From Lytechinus variegatus (Eukaryota; Echinodermata; Echinoidea; Temnopleuroida; Toxopneustidae), in contig NC_054743.1 in assembly GCF_018143015.1 (NCBI RefSeq), positions 37,466,922 to 37,530,921 on the forward strand: a DNA stretch of 64,000 nt, read 5' to 3'. Numbering within the stretch: the first letter of the stretch is position 1; the number at the start of each line of letters is the position of its first letter. Under the pieces are notes generated by a model. That model saw only the letters and a program-made list of their open reading frames with translations. It made no database searches and was not told where the DNA came from. A program made the position numbers and the translations under genes. Positions 23,607 through 35,800 of this stretch are shown here, in pieces.

Positions 23607-23641
23607 CCCCCCCCCCCCCCCCCCCCCCCCCCCTCCCCCCC
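23607..23641. repeat. 27-nt C run plus 7 C
   Basis: A run of 27 C, one T and 7 more C lies about 200 bp upstream of the CD164 start codon. The opposite strand could form a G-quadruplex and this strand an i-motif. Run length may be affected by sequencing error. Confidence 0.7.
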
Positions 23642-23838
23642 ATCTCTCTCCGATCGATCCATCCGAGAGAGCTTTGCTAATGCGCCCTCTATTTCTTAGA
23701 ATTGGAAGAAGTTGATGACAGTTGATGACGTCGTCTGGAAGATTTCATCTTCATCTTGTTCTTGGACCGTAATTCTCATATCAGAAGCCGAAATTTTGAA
23801 AGATCTTGTCACGAAATAGTTGGCAGAAATCTTCCAGG

Positions 23839-23887
23839 ATGGGACTGAGATATCTAATTTTTGTTTCTTCGTTGATGCTTTTCTTGG
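23839..23887 (+). CDS. CD164: CD164 exon 1 (signal peptide)
   Basis: ATG at 23839; 16 codons plus one base, hydrophobic throughout, then the GTGAGT donor at 23888. An in-frame read upstream from a TTG exists, but the ATG is preferred for its context and because the signal peptide starts there. It could instead belong to another transcript in the same intron; the exon-like ORF at 33026 has a compatible phase. Confidence 0.7.
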
Positions 23888-26800
23888 GTGAGTACCGTGC
23901 CGTACATCAAAGCAAAGCCAAGGCTTGGGCCAAGCCGGCAGCCGCCCGCTGTCGCGGATTGGCGTTCGCTCTGCTGCATCGCAGCGCAGCTCGCAGCGCG
24001 GAAGCTGAACTAACTAGGCCTATGCACTCGTATCAAGGCTCGACATAACCTAGACAGGAATAACCGTCGTTTCTGGGGATTTATTCAACAATTTCTGACA
24101 TTTGACTGTAATCCTCTTTCACCGATGGTAAAGTGTCAGTGTGGGCCGTGGGCTCCCATTTGTTATAACACCAGCACTTTTGTCCGACCAGAGTCCAAGA
24201 CCAAAGGACACCCGTACATGTTCTAAAATACTAAATAAGTGAAATAATAAAAAATTCGATTTTATTCAGTTATGTTTGTGAATCTTTAAAGTTTTTTCTC
24301 TTTTTACCTCCTAAACTAAGCTCCTTACTTAAATTCTACAATCAGTAATAAAATTAAAACATCATTTGATCTCCTTTTATTGAAATAAATGATTTTATGA
24401 AAAATCGTCATTATAAATAAAAGGTTCAGGTGACGATGAAGACTAAATATCTTTCCGATACTATTTAACTGGGCGTTGTGGCGTGCGCCTGTAATCCAAG
24501 CTGTGGGGAAGTTACAAATTGATGTCGAGGTTCGAGCCCTGGTCACGTCTTTCGGATGGTGACGCTAAAGGTCGGTCCCAGACGTAAATAATCATATCTG
24601 ATTGATACACGTCTGACAAAACTCACACACACACACACACACACTATCGATATCAAACGATATCGCGGACTTGGAAGACAAAATTGCCTTCATGAAACGG
24701 AAAGCGCTGATTTGTCGCCAATCTTCCTATCTCGGAAGAATGGTCCTAGGCACTCACACATTGTACGAGGTTAGTATGTACTAACCTCGTACAATAGACC
24801 GTGTTTGACCCTGGATTTCGAAGTAGTCGGCAAACATCGCTTCATTGCTGAAGTAATATTTGCCGAAGCTCCTTCTCGCTATATATAATAATAAAATAAT
24901 AATCCGATAAAAAAAGCACATTTTGCTTACCTCGGCCTCGAAAGTGACTTCGCTTGTCTCTTCCAAGGAAATACAAGGAAGCCCGTTGGTGGCGCTAATA
25001 ATTTCACAACCTTGATTCAGCTCCTCGGTAATTTTATAACTGTATCTAAATTCTTTGAATGCGCAATCCTCATGATTAATTTACTAATTATGGGCACCAA
25101 TTAATGAAATGCCTTCAAAAAACATAATTAATGATTATTATTGGTGATGATAACACTCATTTGCATTAATTTAAAAAGATGACTGGTAAAAAAAAAATGA
25201 AAATGATATACGTGCCTGGAAAGAAACCAGCAGTACAAGCTTTGACGAACGTCAATAATACGTATACGGTATACCAAAGTCTATACAATGAAAAGATTGG
25301 ACACTTCACGGACTTTGCGTAATGCCTTGCGTCGATATGCGTGTAAAATAGTGTAGGTGCCTATTCTTTCCCTTGTCGTGTCTTTGATATGAATATAAAT
25401 CGCGCGCCCTCTTCAGGAGAAAATTGATATCAACGCTGACTGATTTCTATCTCCGTAAAATCTTCACTAAAGATCAAGAAAATATACATATTTTTAGAAA
25501 GAAACTTCAAGGAGAAGTCACGGAAGGATCTAAATGATTCGGTAAGTGTCATAGCAGGATGTGGAATATTTATTTATACATAATATTTTATGTGGGCAAA
25601 AGCCCACTGTATTTTCGAAGTGTAGTGGTGTGTCGCGTGCGTATGACTGATAATCCTTCGCTCGCGAGACGATATGAACCCATGGGTGGGTCCTAGGAAG
25701 TTCCTATGTATCGCTCATCTCGTCATGCAACAGGCCCCATGTATTTACCGTGTATTTGACCATACTCACGGGACTAGCATGATTTATGGTCTAAATATTT
25801 CTCCAAATGAATTGTGAAAAGAGAAATTATGCACATACCTAGACCAAAAGCTTCGGCCTCTGTTTTGTTGGTTGTACAGCTGAACTCCGTTGGCTACACT
25901 CACCAAATACAGAGACCGAAGTTCTAGCGCGATCTGTACAGGGACTCAATGGCCATATGTTTATGTACTTAAGATCAGATAAAACGGGGAAGTGAGTCTG
26001 CGCGACAGCCGAGGTAAGTCACTGTTTTTGTCCCTTTCAACTTTATTTTTCTCTGTTTTTTGGCAATTAGGGCCTAATGCCAAGAGGGAATATAAATTTG
26101 CATTTTGGTGCGTTAATTTTCAAATTTTTTATTCATTAAAGACAAAAATTGAAGAGCCCCGAAGGGGGGATTTTGCATGGCAAGTCCCCTAATGGTGGCT
26201 GCACGATAGCGAGCCGTCTATGTACGAGGAGAAAAAAAAATGTTAAAAAACTCCTCGAAACAGACGGCTGCCAGCTGTCTAGCACTTACCATGAATGATG
26301 GTATGGATGAAGGTCTAATACACCTATCAATTGTAAGACGCACCCCTCGACCCCCGGGAATGGGTGGGTCATGGGTGGGTCATTTACCAACAAGTAGTGA
26401 CTCAGGCCAGGGTACCGTCATGGAGGCATTTGGTCAGTCATAGCATGGAGAATCAGAATAGGTTGCGTCAAAGTCGGTCATTTACCGGGGTGCGTCATAA
26501 AGCCTCAGCATGGTAGGAACGGGTAGCCAGGCGGCTTTTAGAGAATAAAAATCATTCACTAACGTAAGGTTACTCTCATACGAAGCCAGGGATCCTATCT
26601 CATAGACCCACACAAAGGAAGCCAAAACTTGAAACTTTCATCCCCCGAGATTTCTACTTTCCTTCTAAAAGATCATGTACATGGGATAAAACTTCATTTC
26701 TGACATTTCTACGCTCTCGTTATTTTTGAACAAGAATTCATCAAAAAATGAGAAAAATATCATGAATAGGCGGAAGAGACTTGCCCGATGTTTACGCCGC

Positions 26801-29800
26801 CATCTTGTTTTCTATTGTTCTTCGCCGCGTTACAGACGGCTAGCTCTCATTAAGGTAAACCTAGTGAACGGGTACCTAGTTGAGAACTAGCCATCGACGA
26901 TCATCCACAATACACAAACCTCAACATTCGATCGAACAAGATTGAAATTCAGCAAAATAGGCCCATATTTCTGTCAGAAAATATATACATTGTTAATGCA
27001 AATCTATGTTGTATGATACTTTAAAGGACAAGTCCACTCCAACAAAAAGTTGATTTGAATATAAAGAGAAAAATCCAACAATCATAACACTGAAAATTTC
27101 ATCAAAATCGGATGTAAAATAAGAAAGTTATGACATTTTAAAGTTTCGCTTGATATTTCACAAACAGTAACATGTATATGCACATCCTGGTCTGTATGCA
27201 AAGGAGGAGACTGATGACGTCATCCACTCACTATTTCTTTTGTATTTTATTAATTGAAGTATGAAATATTTTAATTTTCTCCTCATTGCAAAATGAATCA
27301 ACAACTAATTCCTCCTTGAACATGTGGAATTAGTATTGTTTATAAACACTATATTTAAAGTCAAGTTGGACTTCGTCCTTCTTGTCAAATTTGTAAAAAA
27401 TGAAATACAGTGCGTAGTAAAAAAAAAAGGGACAGATTTGAAAGTCTAAAATTTTTGTTTCAAATTATGATGTCTATATTTTGGTGCTAAAAGGTGCTCT
27501 AAGGTCTTATCTTTGAAATGTAATTTAAAAAATGAATTTTGTTCATGCTTGAGCGAACACGGGACGTTTTTGTTGGGGGTTAAAAAAGATTATTCAAATC
27601 CTTTAATATATGAAACAAATTATGTTATGTACCTTTAAAAGACGTGTATCTTTTTTTCAAGGGGCCATTGATTCTTTGACCACTTTAAATTGCTTGACAG
27701 GAAACACAAGAAGGGATTCATGTCTTTCAATGACAATGGTGTATTGAGTCAATTTTGAAGGAGCTAGATATGGCAGATCGGATAAAATGTATTGAAAAAG
27801 TTGTGAGCAAGCGAAGTGAGCACCCAAATATTTATTATAATATCAAATCTTGTGATAGATTTTGACCTAATATTCAGAAAATCATATCATGTTTTACTTT
27901 CTATCTTTCCTTTTATTTCCTGTCCACTTTTTTTCTTGGTCATGTTTTTTTTTAAATGAGGGGGGGGGGGGGGCATCCCGAGCTCCCACCCATCTGTGTG
28001 GCACTGTTCAAAAGGGACCATAACCTTTGTAGCACACATTGAAAGGATTTGAAAAAAAAATCCATGCTCTCCCATACTTTGGTTGAAAATTGTTTTAGCT
28101 TGAAGAAGGAATATTCAAAGCTAACAGAGAGCATATTAAAAAGAAACAACAACAGAACAATTTAACTAAATAAATAGATCTGAAAATAATTTTGACCGCA
28201 TGATTTGAAAATTATGGCAAAGATAATGAAAAGGATAAGAGGAAGTCTGCTAATTAGCAAGAAGTCCGATCATCATATTTTTTTATTTTATGCCATTTTG
28301 GCGCAAGCCTCATTTTTAACCCTAGACAAAAACATTCCATGTTCGCTCAAGCATGAACGAAGTGAAATTTTTTTTTAAAGCATTTGAAAGATAAGACCTT
28401 AGAGCACCTATTAACACCAAAATATAGACATCATAATTTGAAACAAAAATTTTATAGACTTTTCAAATCTGTCCCTTTTTTATATGCACTTTATTGTATA
28501 ATTCAAACAATTAAAAACAAAGGAAAAAATGAGTGAGGGACATCATCGATTATCTAATTTGCATGTCTCTCAGTTGTGCATACATGTATCACTGTTTTTC
28601 GAAAAATAATTGAAACTTTAAAATCTCATAACTTTCTTATTTTGCATCCGATTTTGATGAAATTTTCAGTGTTGTGCTAGTTTGATTTTTCTTATTCAAA
28701 TCAACATTTTCTGGGGTGGACATGACCTTAATAATGGAGACAAACCATTCACACATGAAAATTGAAATGATTATGATTTCATTAAAAAAGGAAAGTGGGG
28801 ATGTGACAATAAATCAAACTACATGTACCTACATACATGTACATGTATGAATGTTTATGACAACATGCCAATATTGCTAAATCTTAAAATTTAATAACTT
28901 TGGTATTTGTGATGAGACTTTGATGAAATTTTCAGCACTTTGCTTTGTGAATTTTACTCTTTTGTATACATTTTCAGCCTGGAGCAACCCTTTAATACAA
29001 TTTTCAGGTCATAACAGCCCCTGAAATGTCCCATTGATACATAACACATGCAAGTTCATGGACTTGCCCACAAGTGGATTTTCATAACAATTCTTATGAA
29101 CATTTCATTTAATCCACATTAATCAATTTATATTTGAATATGATGGGCTGTTTTGGCCTTTAAAATTTGTGCACATGCACACATGGGGAAGACAGTCTGG
29201 GCAATGTTTACTTTTCAAACAGATTACTTTCAAATTTCTATTAACGTCACTCTTTCTTTAGATATTTGATGTTGTGTAATCTTATGCAGGTCCCATAGCC
29301 AAAAAGTAAATATTGGATCATTTGCCTCCAATATATTTTGATGCTGGAATATACATTGGAGGATTTGGAGGGTTGACTTGACATTTAGAAATAGGAAGAG
29401 AATGGATGCAAACACTCGAACTGTAAAACGAATGGTTATGGCTGAGATACATCAGACAGAAGGGGAGGGGGAGGGGAGCTAGAGAGACAACATGGTTGAA
29501 ATATACATTACATGTAAATGTAATTAGGTCAAAAGGAAGGAAGTGAAAATGGGGACATGTAGATCTATGAGGATAAAACAACCTTATTTTTTCAACAAGA
29601 ATTATTCTTATTTCCTACTCCTGGAGTCACTGGGAATTACATGTATTTGAGACAGTTTTAAAAGTGAGGCTGTAATGATGTTCTTTATTCTATTGTCATC
29701 TCTTGTGTCCTGTAATTACAAAGGTTTCAGTCATTACTTGATTTTCATGATTGCTTGTACATAGTAGTCAATGCAATCAATCGTAGAAAAATGTTTTACG

Positions 29801-32800
29801 GTCACTGCTAAGCTTTGTGTTGTGGTCGAACAGGCCCCTCCCTCCTGGGGCCCATTGCATAAAACCTGTGCCATAAAAAAACTCTGGCAAACAAAGTTAT
29901 GCCATTGAAAATTGCAGATTAAAAAGCTCTGGCCAAAAATTGCCAGAGTTTTTTTAAAGCAAAAGTTTTATGCAACGAGCCCCTGGTGTGCATGCAACAA
30001 GGATGGAGATGTGACTGTAATTTCAGACTGCCATGTGAAGGATAGACAGGTACATCTAGAGTGCATGGTGTGATTTTAGGCAGTTTTAATCTCGCTGTGG
30101 TATGGGGCATTCAGCGGTGCAGAGGTGATAAAGAGCTATTAAATATTGCCATTTTTTTTTAGACGCTTGCTCAATTAAAGTCTGTTTTCACTTTCAGTGT
30201 GGCCACATTTGTGACATTTTAGTGTTCCTGCCACCAGACGGCCCTGTTGCTGCTCTACATTCATTATAAGATCATCTATTATTTAGATCAGAAAGCCAAT
30301 GCCTATTAATAAACCTTTTCAGATTTTACTGAGAATTGGCAAGTCTGCTATATGTGGCTTTCCCTTTTTGTATAATGATCTGCACAGATTCTGCATAAAC
30401 TGCGAGCTTTTAACAAAAGGACCATCTAAAAACAAAAAAGAAAAAAAAATACTGTCTAAAAAAAGGAAAAACAAAAAACAAATTACTGTAGGGATTCCAT
30501 CCTTCCTGTAACTACTTGTAGGCTTTCCCACAAATTAATGAGGAGAAACATTGAATGTGATTATCATGAAAGAAAGAATGGTCTCAAAATAGACCTGCAC
30601 CAAAAAGTACTGTAGTTAGAGCCAGCATACTGTAGGGCAATTTTGCCTTCATGACAGCCCGTAATCCCCCACCCCCTCCAACCCCCCAAATTGCATGCAT
30701 TTGGACGACCATCTTTTCACTTTTGCCCCATTAAAGTCTTGCTACAAACAATATTTAAGAATATGTAGAAAACCCATGGCAAAATAGTGATGTTCGCATA
30801 AATTTTGATACCCATTAATTGAAAGAAATAAACCTCCAAATTAAATAATGACCCCAAAGTGAAGAGATTTTTTTTTAAAGACCTAGAATGCAAATTATTT
30901 CCTACCGGGTCATTCCATGGGGTTGGGGCAAAAATTGTGACATCAGGGTCAAAAAATAGAAATGTAATAAATGAAATGTTTTATTTCTTATATGTTTCAT
31001 GGGACAATCCTTCAACTAAATCCACTTACAGGCATTTGATACCACCCTGCATATTGGAGTAAACTGAGAAACAAGATTTGACAAAATACCACCGTTACAT
31101 GGACATCATTTATCATCCTTGCTAAGACTATGCTCTCCCACTGTCAAAATAAAGGGGTTGATCTCCATTACTCTTGATAAATATGTTGCTAACTACATTG
31201 TTAGTCACTTTATTCCACACTTTCCAACATGGCATATATATTTTGATAGATTTAAGCATCAATAAATGGAACTTGATGCTCTGTGTGTATACCAGTGCCA
31301 TGTTCTGTGTCATTCTTTTTTCTCACCAGTCTAGAAAATTGAATTTATGATGGCATGTAGAACTAAATAGTTGAGAGAAGTCATGCCTCAACAGAATGGA
31401 ATATTCTCTTTGGAAAAACTCAATTACTCTTTCTGGCCTAACCTTCTATTTTGGTGTTACCACCGTTACATGGACATCATGTCTCAGTAACAGAGGTATA
31501 CTTTGAAGCATTGTTAAGTTAAGGTCCATTAATGGCCATTACACACCAAATTCCACTTTGTGCCTTAGAATATTTGCACAAGATCAATTGATTATACTAA
31601 AGAAAAACATTTTTCATGTCAAATTCTTTGCAAATAAAAGCAAATTAAATTAGAGTTTAAACAAGGAAAAATGTACAAAATTATGAACAAATTATATTTT
31701 AAATCATACTACGGTAATCCTCAAGTTTCCACTTCCGTCTATCTCTGGAAACATTTATGTTTCTGTCTAAAGGGGAAAAAACGAAACAGTGCTATCTTAT
31801 GATCTCCAAATCTTTTTACTTTAAAATATCTCCTTCAAGATATTACTTTCAAATGTACATACCACCGTTACATGGACATCATGTCTCAGTAACAGAGGTA
31901 TACTTTGAAGCATTGTTAAGTTAAGGTCCATTAATGGCCAATAAACACCAAATTCCACTTTATGCCTCAGAATATTTGCACAAGATCAATTGATTATACT
32001 AAAGAAAAACATTTTTCATGTCAAATTCTGTGCAAATAAAAGCAATTTAAATTAGAGTTTAAACAAGGAAAAATGTACAAAATTATTGATAAATTATATT
32101 TAAAATAATACTACGGTAATCCTCAAGGTTCCACTTCCGTCTATCTCTTGAAACATATGTTTCTGTCTAAAGGGAAAAAAACAAGAGTGCTAGCTTATGA
32201 TCTCCAAATCTTTTATTACTTTAAAATATCTCCTTCAAGATATCACTTTCAAATGTACATACCACCGTTACATGGACATCAGTCCTTGTCCTTGTAATGG
32301 TCATATTGAATAGTATGACTTGACATTCTACTTATCAACACACTAAATGCGAGTTAACTCATCTTACTCAAGTGTAGAAATACAACATCTACAGGCAAGC
32401 TTCTGAAATGCATATCAATGAACAGGTAAATTTTTTTTTTATTCATACATGTACATGTACACGATTATAATTTTGATACCTTTGATACAATACTCGGGTG
32501 AAAAAGATGTAGGGAAAAGGTACTAGTTTAGTTCTTCTAAGCTATGGTTTTTCAAGACAAAACAAGACAAAGTTGGCATGCAATTCATGGACAGTGCATT
32601 AATACCTTACACACATAACTTGTTCAATTTGTTTACTCTAATTTGTTTTACCTCAGTTACATGGTAATGTAGTTCTAAGTGACTTTAATTAAAATATAAT
32701 CATGTCATCACTGGAATAGATGCATTGGATAAAACATTAAGTTCCAGCATGCCAAAAGGACAATTGTAAAGTACTTAGTGGACAAATTGAATAAAAAAAC

Positions 32801-35800
32801 TTACACCTGTTGTTTGAACATAGAGTTGTGAATGAGAGAGTAAAATGTACTATTTCTACTAAGCTATTCTAATAAATGTTCAAGTATAAAACTGCAAAGT
32901 ACAATCTTTTCCTTTAGTTAAAAACTATATGGTAAACTTCTTACTGGCAAATGTAAAAAATGTATTACACTGTACACTAAACCTGACTATTAGAAATAAC
33001 ATGCAATATTTCTCTCTGCATTCAGGTTACAAGTTTATGAACTTCAAGAAGATCGGTGACCCAATGGATAGAGGTAGAATTGTGCCTCGCCATCAGGCCA
33101 GGAGTACAGGTCACCAGATTGACACTTCATGTACTGAAGATATACATTTTAACCTTCAACAGAGGCTACCTGTAGTTATTTGAGAAAAATAGTATTTGGA
33201 AGTTTGACTATTTTTTTTACACAATTCAAATTATTACATTTTAATCAACAAAACTTGCTGGATTGTTTCCACGATATTTTATATTATATGAAATCATTTA
33301 CTCATGTACATGTCTTGACATTTTCTCATTAAAGTAAGGGGGGTGGATTACTAGGGCAATGACAAGGAATCTGATCTGTTCTTGCAAAATACACAAGAAC
33401 CCTCACTTTGTATTTTTTCATAGCAAATAGAATTCATCATTTCATAAATTAAATATAAAGTTATGTTTTATACAAGGATTTTTGTATTTGCTTTTGTGTT
33501 CTACTTTGTTTTGACAATACAATTACTTGCCCATTACCTGTACCTTTTCATAAATTATCTTTACTTCAATTTCGTTTCTCAATGGATGAATTTAATCTAA
33601 TTTTATTCTGCATTATAATCAAGGGTGGTTCTTGACAATTCCATTTAGTTCTGTATGACCATCCTATTTAATTTTCATCTCTGAAGTTTAATTGTTCAAG
33701 CAATTACATAATATATTCATGTTTTATTGGAATTAAATGAATTAATGGAATTCAAATCTGCAATTTACCTTTTGATACAGCAAATAAACTCTTGTGAAAC
33801 AAACTTGATTGTGTCACATTTTCTTTTGTTCACTTGTACATGTTTTTAAAATGTCGTTATATATTGCAATAAAGAAATCACATTGAAAACAATCACACAG
33901 GCTTTTGCTTTCTGATAAAACAAATACCCACCCCCTCTCCTAACAATTGAATAAATAAAAATTAAAATACGATTGAAAAAGTCCCTAACAATTGAATATA
34001 TAGAAATTAAAAAATACAATTGAAAAAACGGAGAAAGAAATGAGGGAAAAAGAATAAGTGCTGAAAAGTATACCAACATTCAACAAGATGAAAAGTTTTG
34101 GGAAGGTTAGGCCTACAGCTAAGAATTACTAGTAATTGAATTATTCCCATGCTTCATCATACACAAAGCACATCTACTATGTGTAGGGGGTAGTAACAGA
34201 AAAATTATTTTGCCCCCCCCCCCTCCTTTCGGGCTGGGATCAGCTGACGAGCAGAAATTTTTTTTTTTTTTTTTTTTTTTTGGGGGGGGGTCTGCCTCCC
34301 CGTGGCGCTGCCACTGGTTCTAAATTCTCATTTTTTTTGCAAATTCAAATTTGATCCTCAGGTCTTTGATACCCATATTTCCTAGAATCAGTAGGAGCCA
34401 ATTTAAACAAGGAGAAATTTTGTACCAAATTGAGATGTCATCGTGATCGTCATGATCACCAGTGAAAGAGCTGTTTCTGAGTATCCATTGGCCTATTGAA
34501 TCAACATATTTCGGTGTAAAAAAATCAACTAAATTACGATTGAATCATGTCAGCTACCATTCAAAACATGTTTGCACGGAATCACAGTAATAAAAACATT
34601 TTCTTTGGAACCATTCAGCAAATCTGGAAACAAACACGGCGATGTCTTAATTTACATATTTTACTTACACAAGAAGCTACATGTGGGACCGAAGTGAAAG
34701 ATAATGGAAAATTAGCGAGATTTTTCAAACTTAAAAACACTTTCTGCATGGTAATATAGTTCCACATTTTAAAGATTTCAAAATACGAGTATCGGGATAA
34801 ATCTCCGTACTTACGTTGCTTTGAAAGGGAAAACATCGTGGAGATCCAATCCACCGTTTCACGGACATCGCAGGAAGATTCCCAACTGCGATGCTTCAAA
34901 AAGCCCGACATCGTGGCTGTTCATGTGCATGTGGATCGCGGCTAACATCCCGTCCGTCTGATACAACGACGGTCTCTTCTCCGGTGTCTCCTTCTTACAT
35001 ACGCGATGAAATGTGATCCACCGTTACAAATTTGACCCGGACATCGCCCAAAACATCGGCGACACTCGATTAATTTAAATGACATTATCATAGGTTTTCA
35101 AAGCTAATCTTTTGATGAAAAGTTGCTTACTGCCTACCCTTTATTTCTGACACATAACTTTGGAAAAAATGATATCTGACTTTTAGTTATTTACCACTTT
35201 ACCGCCGTTACAGAAAAAAATCAACGCGGACATCGCATGTAACGGTGGTATGCCGAGTTGTAGGAATGATTTATGATATGAAGCCTCTTTTCATTTGCTA
35301 TCCCATTACTGTTTTGTTATTAAACAAATGTTGCTTTATCAATTATGGCCATTTGAATTTGACTAAGTTTATCTTTTGATTAGATATCTTCAACTGAAAA
35401 TGACCATTTTGATGTCACACTTGGTACCCCAAAAAAGAGTCTGGACATCATCATTTAAAGTCTCACCATCAATTCTTGCAGTTCAACATTTTTATTTCTG
35501 CATCAAGTAATTGCTTACATAACTGCCTTCCAACAAAACCACATTGCAACATCAAAACACCAAACACATTTTCAGGATAAAGCTAACAATTCATAAGGAA
35601 CACAAAAAAGTGCTGTTGCCCCAACCCTGTGGAATGACCCTACCCTGGAATAGGACAGTGGATTTCAGAACTTGGGGGGGGGGGGGTGACAAGGACACTG
35701 GGAAGAAGTCAAAACTAGAACCCTAAGTCCCTAACTACCGTGGTTTGACTGACAAAATGGTCTGTATTTATGGCACCGTGTTACAAAGAGTTACGATTGA

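Noticed and set aside
26796-26812. Start codon of a minus-strand gene at AAGATGGCGGCG
   Set aside because: A stop follows after three codons. The match is better read as a YY1-type site.
31086-32282. CRISPR-like array
   Set aside because: The regularly spaced 20-mers have ~400-bp similar spacers, not short unique ones, and the context is a eukaryotic genome.
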